A stretch of 64,000 bases of DNA, from the NCBI GenBank assembly GCA_017744715.1, contig JAGIAT010000014.1:96791-160790 (forward strand). The letters are read 5' to 3'. Shown here piece after piece: positions 18,053 to 28,000 of the stretch; position 1 is the stretch's first letter; every line of letters begins with the position of its first letter. A model generated the notes under the pieces. That model had not been told where the DNA came from and did not search any database. It saw only the letters and a program-made list of their open reading frames with translations. The position numbers and the translations under genes were made by a program. The stretch is from Niabella sp. (GTDB lineage: Bacteria > Bacteroidota > Bacteroidia > Chitinophagales > Chitinophagaceae).

Positions 18053-19276
18053 ATGAAAAGATCCGGCAGCGCAGATTTACCCCTACACTATGGCCAGGTA
18101 CCGCCCTGGCTGGCCACGCGTATGGCTACATTGGGTAAGGCCATTGTAGAGGAAATTATTGCCGGTCAGGGTAAAAATGCCTTACTGTCCAAATTAAGTG
18201 ATCCCTTCTGGTTCCAGAGCCTGGGCGCCGTAATGGGTATGGACTGGCATTCTTCCGGCATCACCACCTCCGTAATGGGTGCTTTACGAAGAAGCATCAA
18301 CCCGCTGACCAAAGAGTTTGGCATCATCATCTGTGGTGGCAAGGGCAACCAATCCAGGAATACCCCCAACGAGATCCTGCGGTTTGCGGAGACCACCGGG
18401 CTGCCGGCGCAGGACCTGGTGCGGAGCAGTAAGCTGAGCGCAAAGGTGGACAATACGGCCGTTCAGGATGGGTTTCAATTGTACCAGCATCATTTTATTG
18501 TGAGTGATGAAGGGGAATGGGCGGTTATCCAGCAAGGCATGCGCGATAGCAGCGCCACCGCCCGCCGTTACCATTGGCACTCTCCCACCGTAAAATCGTT
18601 TACCGAAACGCCGCATACCAGCATCTACGGAGCAAATCAAGGTTCGATTCTCAATCTTACCGATAAAAAGGCGCAGCCTTTAAAAGCAGCCATGCTGGAG
18701 GTGGCTTCAGAAAACCCGGATAAGATGTTGCCCGAGATCTCAAGGATCAGCAGGCACCTGGTACTACCCGGGCATCATGATGTAAAGGCAAAAGATGTGG
18801 ATCTAAAGCGCCTGGGCGCGGTGTTATGGCTGGCACAGGAAAAGAACGTAAGTAATTTTGAAGAGCTGTTGCTACTGGACGGTTTAGGCCCCCGAACCCT
18901 GCAGTCCCTGGCCCTGGTAAGCGAGGTCATTTACGGGCAGCCGGCACAGTTTAAAGACCCGGCCCGTTTTTCCTTTGCACATGGTGGTAAGGATGGCCAT
19001 CCCTTCCCCGTACCCACCCAGGTTTATGATGAAACGATCGACACCTTGCAACAAGCCATACAAAGGTCAAAGCTGGGCCGGCAGGATAAGATACAGGCCA
19101 TCCAATCGCTTTCAAAAGTAGCGGACCGGCTGGCGGAAGATTTTGTACCGGATGGCAGTCTCGACGAATACATTGCCCATGAACGGACCAACTCCTGGAA
19201 ATATGGCGGCAGGACTGTTTTTGGTAAAGCCCGGCCTCCTCAAAACCGACAGTTGGATCTGTTTAATGATCAATAG
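18053..19276 (+). CDS. DUF763 domain protein
   Basis: 407 residues spanning a full DUF763 protein. It starts with the family pattern KRSGSADLPLHYGQVPPWL. Further family blocks are MDWHSSGITTSVMGALRR near 62-79 and ICGGKGNQSRNTP near 93-105. A helix-hairpin-helix-like stretch is visible near 278-293 (LLLLDGLGPRTLQSLAL), which suggests DNA contact. The biochemical function of DUF763 is not established. The gene is single and complete, with no obvious partner. Confidence 0.85.
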   Translation: MKRSGSADLPLHYGQVPPWLATRMATLGKAIVEEIIAGQGKNALLSKLSDPFWFQSLGAVMGMDWHSSGITTSVMGALRRSINPLTKEFGIIICGGKGNQSRNTPNEILRFAETTGLPAQDLVRSSKLSAKVDNTAVQDGFQLYQHHFIVSDEGEWAVIQQGMRDSSATARRYHWHSPTVKSFTETPHTSIYGANQGSILNLTDKKAQPLKAAMLEVASENPDKMLPEISRISRHLVLPGHHDVKAKDVDLKRLGAVLWLAQEKNVSNFEELLLLDGLGPRTLQSLALVSEVIYGQPAQFKDPARFSFAHGGKDGHPFPVPTQVYDETIDTLQQAIQRSKLGRQDKIQAIQSLSKVADRLAEDFVPDGSLDEYIAHERTNSWKYGGRTVFGKARPPQNRQLDLFNDQ

Positions 19277-19422
19277 AAAAGGAGTTGTCACGGACACCGC
19301 AGTGGACTGTTTCGGCAACTTTTGTTTATTCAAAAGAAAACTGTTATTGTATATGCCCTGAATTATTTCAGTTTTCGATCAGTGAGGAACTGACCGGGGA
19401 TATTAATATCACGCCTATAAAA

Positions 19423-20405
19423 TCAGTTATTCCGATTAATGAGATTAACAACCACCTTCACCATCGTGCTCATCTCTTCCGGTTTACTTTCGGCAATCAT
19501 CAGGGTAAGCGCTACCAGGGCGTTATCAGCCAGCCTGCGGGTGCCGTCCTCCTTGTACAGCAGCTTGTTCCGCTCCAGGAACCACACAAATAAAAAAGCG
19601 GCTATACGCTTGTTTCCATCAGAAAAAGAATGATTTTTTACTACAAAGTATAACAGGTGCGCTGCTTTTTCTTCCACTCCCGGGTAAAGCTCTTTCCATC
19701 AAAAGTTTGATCGATGGCCCCAAGGGAGCTTTTAAAAGATTCGTCTTTTTCATTGCCAAATAATGCACTGCCACCAAATTTATTCTTCAGCTCTCCAATC
19801 GCTTTTATTGCTTCTTTGTATGTGATTTTAAATCCTGCTTTCTTTGTTACGGGTCCGGCTTTAAGCACCTGATGATCGTATTGATCCAGCACATCCAGGG
19901 CGTAGGTATAATCGGTAATTACTTTTAACAGGCCGGTGGCTTCATTGGAATTAAGAGACTGCGATTGTAATACATTATCCAGCAATTTTACGGTTTGCTT
20001 CAGCTCCTCCAGCTGAGCGGTTTGCTCTTTTAATCGCTTTTCATTAATCGTATAGCCTTTTACCAGGTATTCCTTCAGGATCTTATTGGCCCAAATACGG
20101 AATTGAGTTGCGTTTTTTGAATTTACCCGGTATCCTACTGATAATATGACGTCTAAATTATAAAATTTTGTTTTATAATTTTTACCGTCTAAGGCAGTAT
20201 GTTCCAAAATGGAACTAACTGAATCCGGGTCAAGCTCGCCAGATTTAAAAATATTTGAAAGGTGTTTCGTAATCGCAGGTCGTTGAGTGTCAAATAGTTT
20301 AGCGATATCCTTCTGCGTGAGCCAGATAGTCTCCTGCTCCAGCTTTACATCAATAGATGTTTGTCCGTCTTCAGTTTGATACATAACTATTGCTCCTGTT
20401 TCCAT
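19423..20405 (-). pseudogene. rhuM-fic fusion gene split by a frameshift
   Basis: The 5' part (20405-19641) encodes a RhuM-type protein: IWLTQKDIAKLFDTQRPAIT near the N-terminus, then SVGYRVNSKNATQFRIWAN. The 3' part (to 19423) encodes the Fic/Doc core with NHSFSDGNKRIAAFLFVWFL in another frame. Joining the frames near 19690 restores DGK-ELYPGVEEKAAHLLYF, as in intact RhuM-Fic proteins of about 330 residues. One missing A in a GGAAAG run explains the break. Fic motifs are intact, so it is either a recent mutation, phase variation or a sequencing error. Intact homologues may AMPylate a target. Confidence 0.8.
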
Positions 20406-20464
20406 CTATTCAAGTTACGATGTTTTTCGGGATTGGGAACCCATTAGCCCCATGGCATTCGGCC

Positions 20465-20872
20465 CGCTACGTCGACCGTAGTGCCTGCCCGACTGTGGCG
20501 GGGAGACGTCTCTGCGAATGCCTTTTTGTTAATCAGATCCTTTAATCCCGTTTTACGACAATACACCCTTAGCGATTCGTCCGCTTCGGCCCGAACGACA
20601 GGGAAAAAAATACCGTCACGTCGACCGTAGTGGAGACGTCTCTACGAAATGCCGCTCTGTTCGTCAGATCTTTTAATTCCCCCTTACTACAATGCACCCA
20701 TATAGGTTCCTCCGCTGCGGTCGGAACGACAGTGCAAAAATCACCGTCACGTCGACCGTTGTGGAGACATCTCTACGAGATGCTGCTCTGTTCGTCAGAT
20801 TTTTTTATCCCCGTTTTACGACAATGCACGCGTAAAGGTTCCTCCGCTGCGGTCGGAACGACGTGGGATATA
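20465..20872. repeat. three tandem family B repeats of about 130 bp
   Basis: Each copy has 'cgtcgaccgtagtggagacgtctc' (with variations), a 'ttcgtcagatctttta' block, 'acaatgcac' and 'ctccgctgcggtcggaacgac'. The first and last blocks are imperfectly complementary, so each unit can fold into a long hairpin. Related copies are at 17250, 45834 and 53789. The open frames crossing them are not genes. The stretch from 20873 to 21050 holds only a leader for the next gene, including a CTTAAATTTGAACC motif that is also found before the xre genes. Confidence 0.65.
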
Positions 20873-21050
20873 TGACCGGAACACAGCGCAGCAATTGAAT
20901 ATTCGCAAGTCAGAAAAAAGGGCCCGGGCCTTTCTATAAAAAACTTAAATTTGAACCGATGCGCAATACGGGTGCCGGGGTAAGGCAGAAAGAAATCATT
21001 ACGGCGCCTGAGTCGTTGGAATAAAATAACCGCTTAAAAAAATATCAATT

Positions 21051-21488
21051 ATGGCAGTGATCAATCCGCACATTAATTTCAACGGAAATGCTGAAGAAGC
21101 ATTTAACTTTTACAAATCCGTATTTGGCGGTACATTCGCAAAAGTGATCCGTTTTAAAGACCTGTCAAACGCCGAATTTCCTGTGGCGGAACATGAGGCG
21201 GATAAGATCATGCATATTGCCTTGCCCATTGGCCAAAACATGTTGATGGCGAATGATGTGCCCGAAATTTTAGGACGAACCAACGAAAATGAAAACAGGA
21301 GTAAAATTTCAATCAGTGCAGCAAGCAAGGAAGAGGCCGACCGGTTATTTAACGGACTTTCAGCCGGCGGACAAGTTGAAATGCCTATTGCCGATAGTCC
21401 CTGGGGTTCCTACTTTGGCATGTTCAGGGATAAATATGGTATTGAATGGATGGTAGAATATGCCCCAACTGATAAAGACCAGCTATAG
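21051..21488 (+). CDS. VOC family protein (PhnB-like)
   Basis: 145 residues of the vicinal-oxygen-chelate fold in the PhnB/DUF1338-like subgroup. It opens with NPHINFNGNAEEAFNFYKSVFGG, typical of this subgroup. IMHIALPIGQNMLMANDVP and SPWGSYFGMFRDKYGIEWMV mark the second half. These proteins are small cytosolic dimers; some act on glyoxals or antibiotics, but most are uncharacterised, so no substrate is offered. The gene is single. Confidence 0.82.
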   Translation: MAVINPHINFNGNAEEAFNFYKSVFGGTFAKVIRFKDLSNAEFPVAEHEADKIMHIALPIGQNMLMANDVPEILGRTNENENRSKISISAASKEEADRLFNGLSAGGQVEMPIADSPWGSYFGMFRDKYGIEWMVEYAPTDKDQL

Positions 21489-21627
21489 CAAAACCGGAAC
21501 AACAAAGGCTTGAGGGCCGCCGCTCCGGCACTTCCATATCAAACGGTCTTTGGGTAGTTTAATGTTCATTACGGCATTTTTTATCCGGTTATTCAACGGC
21601 CACGAAGTAACCCAATGCCGGCATGGA

Positions 21628-21700
21628 TATTATATATCATTTAGGGTATATTTATTATCTTTAGAGAAGCTTTATCAAAGCAATAAAAACTAAAATTTAA
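21628..21700 (+). repeat. decayed copy of the xre-unit leader
   Basis: The order 'tatatatcattt', 'gggtatatttattatcttta', 'aaaatttaaacctatga' parallels the leaders at 23398, 48661 and 63830. No xre gene follows; the KilA-N fragment does, after about 140 bp. It suggests an old insertion of the unit's 5' end. The rest of 21489-21838 shows nothing else I recognise. Confidence 0.4.
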
Positions 21701-21838
21701 ACCTATGACACCTGCAAAAACACCCATACCGGATACCACGGAGACCATTGCTACACCCCCACCCCAACAAATATCCACTGCGCGGAAAATACCCCGTGTA
21801 AAAGCTATTGCATTTTGACGAAGAATAAATAAAACAAT

Positions 21839-22102
21839 ATGGCTAAAAATAAAAAAATACAGGTTGAGGGCCTTGAGATTGTTTTGTATGAAGACAATCA
21901 ATGGGACTTTATCTCTCTCACAGATATAGCCCGGCACAAAGATGCGGAGCATACGGACACCATCATTCAGAACTGGATGAGGAACCGGAATACCATCGAG
22001 CTGCTGGGATTTTGGGAAACAATTTACAATCCCGGTTTTAAACCCGTCGAATTCGACGGGTTTAGAAAACAGGCTGGGCTCAACAGTTTTGTACATCTAT
22101 AA
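21839..22102 (+). pseudogene. truncated KilA-N domain gene
   Basis: 87 codons aligning with the N-terminus of the following KilA-N gene: WDFISLTDIARHK versus DDFISLTDIAKHK, IIQNWMRNRNTIELLGFWE versus ISHWLSTRYTVEFMGLWE, and the shared N-P-x-F block. It then stops after a short off-frame tail, just where the partner continues with the rest of the domain. It may be a decayed tandem copy or, less likely, a short functional KilA-N peptide. Confidence 0.65.
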
Positions 22103-22114
22103 AAAGCTAAAAGT

Positions 22115-22942
22115 ATGACAAAGAGTAAGATAATAGAAGTAGAAGGGCGTGAAATAGCCATTATTTCCGACAGGTCAGATGATTTTATTTCGCTGACAGA
22201 TATTGCAAAGCACAAAAATGAAGAAGCAACAGGCCTGGTCATCTCACATTGGTTGAGTACAAGATACACGGTAGAGTTTATGGGTTTATGGGAGCAAATT
22301 CATAATCCCAATTTTAATGTTACTGAATTCAGTAACATTAAAAGCGAAGCCGGGAGTAATGGCTATGTTTTGTCTTCAAAACAGTGGATTACCAAAACAA
22401 ATGCCATTGGAATTATATCAAAAACAGGCAGATATGGCGGAGGCACCTTTGCCCATAGAGATATAGCTTTTGAATTTGCATCCTGGATTTCGGCAAGTTT
22501 CAAATTATACCTGATCAAAGAATTCCAGCGCCTCAAAGACGAGGAAAACAACCGCCTGCAGCTGGACTGGGACCTGCAGCGTACCATTTCTAAAATCAAT
22601 TACCACATACATACCGATGCCATTAAAGAAAACCTGGTGCCAAAGGCCATTACCAGCCAGCAAGCCGGTTATGTATATGCCAACGAGGCGGATCTGCTGA
22701 ATGTGGCCCTCTTTGGCATTACGGCCAACGAATGGCGCCATGCCAACCCCGGCAAACCCGGTAACATACGGGACTATGCTACACTGGAGCAGTTAGTGGT
22801 TCTAAGCAATATGGAAAGTATCAATGCTTTGCTCATAAAACAAGCATTGCCCCAGGGCAAAAGGCTGCTGCAGCTTAACCAGGTGGCCATCACGCAAATG
22901 AAATCGCTCATCCAAAACAGGGCTATTAAAAGGCTTAAATAA
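22115..22942 (+). CDS. KilA-N domain protein
   Basis: 275 residues. The KilA-N DNA-binding domain spans roughly residues 20-140 (DDFISLTDIAKHK, GRYGGGTFAHRDIAFEFASW). A C-terminal helical region with LVVLSNMESINALLIKQ matches the extended KilA-N proteins of Bacteroidetes accessory regions. KilA-N proteins occur in phages and mobile islands, where a role in regulation or interference is likely. It starts 12 bp after the stop of a truncated copy. A strong hairpin follows its stop. Confidence 0.8.
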   Translation: MTKSKIIEVEGREIAIISDRSDDFISLTDIAKHKNEEATGLVISHWLSTRYTVEFMGLWEQIHNPNFNVTEFSNIKSEAGSNGYVLSSKQWITKTNAIGIISKTGRYGGGTFAHRDIAFEFASWISASFKLYLIKEFQRLKDEENNRLQLDWDLQRTISKINYHIHTDAIKENLVPKAITSQQAGYVYANEADLLNVALFGITANEWRHANPGKPGNIRDYATLEQLVVLSNMESINALLIKQALPQGKRLLQLNQVAITQMKSLIQNRAIKRLK

Positions 22943-22971
22943 CCCGGTAACCGCATAGTTTGTTACCGGGT
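22942..22971 (+). terminator. perfect 10-bp hairpin after the KilA-N gene
   Basis: ACCCGGTAAC (22942-22951) and GTTACCGGGT (22962-22971) pair perfectly and the stem overlaps the stop codon. The T run is weak (tatggtgttttt), so termination may be partial. Confidence 0.55.
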
Positions 22972-23029
22972 ATGGTGTTTTTCATCAAAAAAGCAAGGCA
23001 GCGCGTTAGCAAACGGCACAGGTCATGGT

Positions 23030-23335
23030 TTACCCCCCCGCCTGGCCGCGTGCGCTTTCTACCATTGCTTTTATTTTAGCCGCCTTTTGTTTTTCATACC
23101 GGGTTAGCGTAAGGTCCGGTTCTTTGCAATGGGGTTTGCAAAGTGTTATAATAAGGCCATTGGGGCGGGCCGTTACTTCCACATAGTCCCCGGGCTTAAA
23201 CCCATAGTCGGTAAGCCATTTGCCCATCAGGCGAATTTCAGGAAAGTAGGCCGTAGTACTATATGCACAGCCCATGTGGTAGCTTATGGCTTTTTCATAC
23301 ACTTTCAGTTTGCGTTTGTTGTTTTCCATAGTCAT
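23030..23335 (-). CDS. SymE-like toxin
   Basis: About 101 residues from an ATG at 23335 (another in-frame ATG is at 23329; a TTG at 23359 is less likely). The core EIRLMGKWLTDYGFKPGDYVEV followed by LIITL is characteristic of SymE-family proteins, which have an AbrB-like swapped-hairpin fold. E. coli SymE is an SOS-induced toxin that condenses the nucleoid or cuts RNA and is controlled by an antisense RNA. Here the gene is divergent from an XRE regulator at 23498, which might control it instead. Confidence 0.7.
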   Translation of the reverse strand: MTMENNKRKLKVYEKAISYHMGCAYSTTAYFPEIRLMGKWLTDYGFKPGDYVEVTARPNGLIITLCKPHCKEPDLTLTRYEKQKAAKIKAMVESARGQAGG

Positions 23336-23497
23336 AATCAGGGTGTTTTTGTAGGGCAAAACAACGCATAGCCTACGCTGTATTTAAATCCCCGGGCGCA
23401 TATTATATACCATTTGCCGTATATTTTACGTATCTTTATAAGCGTGCTTATTGAGCAATAAAATCTTAAATTTGAACCTGTGATAAATACAACTACT

Positions 23498-23908
23498 ATG
23501 GAGAAAAAGATACACGAAGGCCGTAATGTAAAGCGTTTCCGCGAAATGCTGGGCATTAAACAGGAGGCCCTGGCTTATGAGCTGGGTGATGATTGGAACC
23601 AAAAGAAAATATCCGTACTGGAGCAAAAAGAAACCATTGATGTGCCCCTGCTGCAACAGATATCCGATGCGCTTAAAATACCGGTAGAAGCCTTTCAAAA
23701 TTTTGATGAGGAACAGGCCGTGAATGTGATTGCAAATACATTTGGTGACAATGCTTTTGGAAATTCTTTTAATCATGGCACGATGCATTTTCATCCCGTG
23801 GAAAAAATCATTCAACTGCACGAGGAAAAGATCGCTTTATATGAACGAATGCTAAAAGAAAAAGATGAAATGATGGCTGAGCTAAAAAAGCTAATACCGG
23901 CAAAGTAA
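23498..23908 (+). CDS. XRE-family regulator (copy 1)
   Basis: 136 residues. The start is placed at the ATG shared by all three copies: in the copy at 63937 the upstream MINTTT-like stretch is out of frame. Residues about 8-62 form an HTH_3 domain (KRFREMLGIKQEALAYELGDDW), followed by a short linker and a C-terminal coiled coil (EEKIALYERMLKEKDEMMAELKKL) likely for oligomerisation. The N-terminal half is nearly identical to copy 2, while residues about 80-105 differ. It is divergent from the SymE-like gene. Confidence 0.85.
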   Translation: MEKKIHEGRNVKRFREMLGIKQEALAYELGDDWNQKKISVLEQKETIDVPLLQQISDALKIPVEAFQNFDEEQAVNVIANTFGDNAFGNSFNHGTMHFHPVEKIIQLHEEKIALYERMLKEKDEMMAELKKLIPAK

Positions 23909-23918
23909 TTTTTTATTA

Positions 23919-24065
23919 GGGCGTGCCCCCGGCCCTGCCAGCGCTGCGGGGGCCAGCACACGGCCGGGGTCGGGCTATACGCTATATCTTTTGTTCCGCC
24001 CAGCCTGCTCTGAGCCCTGCCGAAGGGCTTCACAAAAGGATGCCGCTGCTATCCCTCACGCGGGG
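23919..24065 (+). repeat. GC-rich structured element D, copy 1
   Basis: Starts GGGCGTGCCCCC 10 bp after the xre stop and ends 'gctatccctcacgcggg', with a central 'gggtcgggctata'. The outer GCGTG/CACGC ends pair. An inner helix CCCCGGCC/GGCCGGGG and a second helix CTTTTGT/ACAAAAG flank the central block. Related copies are at 37049, 45939 and 49171. It could act as a terminator, an RNA element or a DNA recombination site. The 130 bp between its end and sspB show no gene. Confidence 0.65.
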
Positions 24066-24194
24066 TAAAAATGACAAATTGAATACAAAAACCTACTTAA
24101 ATTCTACCAAAATTGAGGCAAATAGTTTTCAACACTCGTGCGTTTCTATTTTAGCAGGTACAAAAGGAAAAAGTTACCTTCGTAAGTTAGAAAT

Positions 24195-25082
24195 ATGATA
24201 CAGCAAAAAATTTACTTTTCCGGCCATGAGTCATTCATTTGCAAGCAGTTCTGGCTAAAAAAAACCTTTGATTTTTCTCAAGCCGGCAAAAGTTTTAATG
24301 AAGATACAGCAGTGGTAGATTTAGGCGTAGGTAAAAACATGGTGACTTCGCTTCGATACTGGGGTAAGGCTTTTGGCATTTTAGATGAAAATGATGCTCC
24401 TACAGCTTTGGCTAATTATCTTTTTGGAACAAACGGAAGGGATTTATATTTAGAAGACTTTGCTACTTTATGGCTCTTACATTATTCATTATTAAAAACC
24501 AATCGTTTTTCAATTGCTTCTTTGCTTTTTAACGAATTAAGAAAGGAGCGGATAGAGTTTACCAAAGAGCAACTTGTCAATTTTATACTTCGCAAAGCAC
24601 GAGAATATGAGGCAAATACAGATAACTTAAATACAATTGAACGTGATGCAAATGTATTAATTCGCATGTATTCTAAGCCACAAAAGGGTGATCACATTGA
24701 TATTGAAGATGACTTTACTGGTGTATTAATCGATCTTGATCTGCTGAAGCGGTTTAAACAACGAGACTTAGATCATAAGCTTGTAGACTGGTACAAAATT
24801 GAATCAGAGGAACGAATAGATTTACCTTGTGAAATTGTTTTGTTCAGTATTTTGGATAACTATCAAGATCAACAGACCATTACGTTCAGAGAGTTGCTTA
24901 CAGGATTAAATGCTCCGGGGACCGTATTTGCTTTAAATCCGGACGGATTGTACAACAAGTTGAACGAAATTTCGGAGAAGTATAACCGGCAGGTGGTGTA
25001 TACTGAAACGGCAGGTAATGAGGTTTTACAAATTAAAAAAACAATTAATAAATACGATATTTTAAATGACTACTATAGCTAA
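24195..25082 (+). CDS. sspB: DUF4007 protein, SspB-like (DNA phosphorothioation)
   Basis: 295 residues. The DUF4007 signature is at the N-terminus: YFSGHESFICKQFWLKK (residues 7-23), followed by DLGVGKNMVTSLRYWGKA near 48. In single-strand phosphorothioation (Ssp) systems SspB is described as a DNA-nicking component acting with SspC and SspD. The stop overlaps the ATPase start by 17 nt. The A/T-rich codon use contrasts with the GC-richer genes before 23.9 kb, a sign of transfer. A weak promoter-like TACCTTCG lies at 24175. Assignment as SspB rests on the domain plus the sspC-sspD neighbours. Confidence 0.8.
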   Translation: MIQQKIYFSGHESFICKQFWLKKTFDFSQAGKSFNEDTAVVDLGVGKNMVTSLRYWGKAFGILDENDAPTALANYLFGTNGRDLYLEDFATLWLLHYSLLKTNRFSIASLLFNELRKERIEFTKEQLVNFILRKAREYEANTDNLNTIERDANVLIRMYSKPQKGDHIDIEDDFTGVLIDLDLLKRFKQRDLDHKLVDWYKIESEERIDLPCEIVLFSILDNYQDQQTITFRELLTGLNAPGTVFALNPDGLYNKLNEISEKYNRQVVYTETAGNEVLQIKKTINKYDILNDYYS

Positions 25083-28000
25083 CAATAAGAAAAAGCAAGA
25101 GCATAAAAGCTTTTCTCCCTCCGTAAACATCGTACGGGATGCTGATAGTATGTTGCACTATATTCCGACGACCAACTCTAAACAAGTTTTTACTCAATTA
25201 ATAAACGATTACCAGGTTGGTATTCGTTCGTTTACAATTGTAGGGGCCTATGGCATTGGAAAATCGGCATTTCTCTGGGCTTTTGAAAAAAACATTAATC
25301 ATCAGCAGCATTTTTTCTCCAAGCTGAGCAGTAACATGTTAGCCAAAGAATTTGATTTTTTACGTATCGTTGGCCAATATAATTCTTTAAAAAATGAACT
25401 GGCCAATCAAATAGGTATTAGCTCAAAAGAATTTACAACAAATACATTATTAAATGCACTAGATAAACGTTACAAGGCTTTATCTAAATCTAATAAAGGA
25501 TTAGTAATTGCAGTAGACGAATTTGGTAAATTTTTAGAATATGCTGCTAAAAATAATCCGGAAGACGAATTGTACTTTATCCAGCAATTGGCCGAATATG
25601 TCAATGACACAAAAAAGAATATTTTCTTTATTACTACACTTCACCAAGACTTTAATGGGTACGCACGCGCACTTACAAAAAGTCAGCAAAATGAGTGGGA
25701 CAAGGTAAAAGGGCGTCTTAAAGAAGTTACCTTCAACGAGCCTGTTGAGCAATTATTATTTCTGGCATCAGAGCGATTGGCTGAACTAAAACTGGGACAA
25801 AAAGACAAACAATTTTCGAAACTATTTAAAAGCATCGAAACCGCAAAAGTTTTTCCGCTCAAAGATTATTTCATCGAAAGTTTTGCCGAAAAGCTGCTGC
25901 CTTTCGATATATTGACGGCCGCAGTACTTACATTAAGCTTGCAAAAGTATGGGCAAAATGAGCGATCCTTATTTTCTTTCATCGAATCTAATGATCATTT
26001 AGGCATTCGGGAATACCATAATAATCAAACTCCTTATTACAATTTAGCTAGCCTTTATGATTATTTAGTTTATAACTTTCACTCTTTACTTACAACTAAA
26101 TTCAACCCTCATTATACGCAATGGGCCGCTATGCGTATTGCTATCGAAAGAACAGAGGGGCTATTAGAAGATCAAGTATCTGATGCATTAAAATTGGTAA
26201 AAGCGATTGGCTTACTCAACATATTTACAACGGCAGCTGCTAGTATTAATCGCGCTTTCTTAATTGAGTATGGTAAATATAGTTTGGGGATAAAACAACC
26301 CGAGACAATTATTACTAAGCTAGAAAAATTAAAAATCATTCGCTTCGTCAATCATAGCAATAAGTTTATTCTTTTTGAAGGCACCGACCTAGATATTGAG
26401 TTGGCAATAAATGAAGCAGGTAATTTGGTGGAACGGGTGGTCAATACCGTTCATCATTTAAACAAGTATTTCGATTTTCCTTTTATCTCTGCTAAGGCTG
26501 CTTACTATGAAAAGGGAACGCCTAGACTTTTCACCTTTCGTTTAAGTGAAGAGCCTTTGATACAAGCCCCAGAAAATGAAATTGATGGTATTATTAACCT
26601 GATTTTTTCAGACAAACTTAAGGACAAAGACATTAGATCCATTTCCGAAAATAATGAAGAAGCTATATTATATGGGTTGTATAAAAATACAGATGAAATC
26701 AAGAATCTATTGTTCGAAATAGAAAAGATAGAAAAGGTTAAGGAGGCTAATAATGAAGATCGCGTAGCACTCCGTGAATTGAACAGTATTTTGCAGCACC
26801 AAGTTAAGCTACTTAATCATTATGTTTTAGCCAATATTTATGCAGGTGTCGAGTCTTCTATTGTATGGTTTTTTAAAGGGAAAAAACAAATTATCTCCGA
26901 TGAAAAATCCTTTAACCAACTACTCTCAAGAATCTGCAATGAAGTATATCCAGACACCCCGGTCTTTAAAAATGAAATGGTAAATAAAACAAAGCTGTCT
27001 GGGGCGCTTTCTGTTGCAAAGAAAAACTTGCTTAAAAATCTAACGGAGTATTGGAATCATAATGAATTAGGGTTCGACACCACTAAGTTCCCTCCTGAAA
27101 AAACAGTGTATCTTTCATTATTACGCAATACAGGCATTCATCAACATTACAAAGAAGGGGTTGTTTTAACAGAACCTACCGATGCAACTTTTTATCAGTT
27201 GTGGCATACAAGCATTCACTTTTTGGAAAGTACACGTACGGGCAAGAGAAGTTTAAAAGAGTTTGTTGATATATTGCTAGCTCGTCCCTTTAAACTAAAG
27301 AAAGGATTCATTGATTTTTGGGTACCTATTTTCCTTTTTACCCGGCGTGACGATTTTGCATTATTTGGCGCGGATGGATATATTCCTACACTTACTGATG
27401 ATACTTTGGAACTGATAAGCCGCGACCCTGTTGGCTATGATCTAAAAGCTTTTGACATCGAAGGAGTAAAACTCAATATTTTTAATCGTTACCGTGCTTT
27501 ACTCAATCAATCAGAGCAAGAGCGGCCCACTAATCAAACCTTTATTGAAACTATTAAGCCCTTCCTTGTCTTTTATAGAGATTTGCCAAACTACGCTAAA
27601 AACACCAAAAGCCTAGGAAAAAAAACGTTGGCGCTCAGAGAAGCAATAGCCTATTCGAAAAACCCGGAAGAAACTTTTTTTGAGCAGTTCCCAAAGGCTC
27701 TAGGTTTTACCATCCCCCAACTCCAAAAAGGAGAAAGGGAACTAGTGGCCTTTGTAAGCCAATTACAACAAAGCATACGAGAAATACGCACATGTTTTGA
27801 TGAATTGGTCAACAACTTTGAGACCTTTATACAAGAAGACATACTTGGCAATAAACTAGGGTTTCCTCGATACAAAGACAATCTACAGCAACGTTTTTCT
27901 GGTCTTAAACGGCATTTACTGTTGCCCCATCAACGAGTTTTTGTACAGCGCATACAATCTGAATTGGACGATCGTAAAGCATGGCTCAACTCATTAGCGC

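Larger units (their letters stand above)
23398..24065 (+). mobile_element. xre unit, copy 1 (candidate non-autonomous mobile element)
   Basis: About 670 bp made of a conserved leader ('tataccatttgccg...tatctttata...taaatttgaacct'), an xre gene (23498-23908) and a GC-rich structured tail (23919-24065). The same three-part order occurs at 48661-49298, where it interrupts an mcrB-like gene, and begins again at 63830. No transposase is encoded. The boundaries are estimated from the extent of similarity. Confidence 0.5.

Noticed and set aside
20465..20872. CRISPR array at the tandem repeats
   Set aside because: Units are long, diverged, self-complementary and lack regular short repeats with unique spacers; no cas genes.
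21641..22096. 151-codon minus-strand frame opposite the KilA-N fragment
   Set aside because: It is the shadow of the truncated KilA-N gene and its leader.
23919..24065. Element D as an integron attC site
   Set aside because: The ends resemble GCGTG/CACGC rather than RYYYAAC/GTTRRRY, in the wrong order, and no integrase gene is present in the window.
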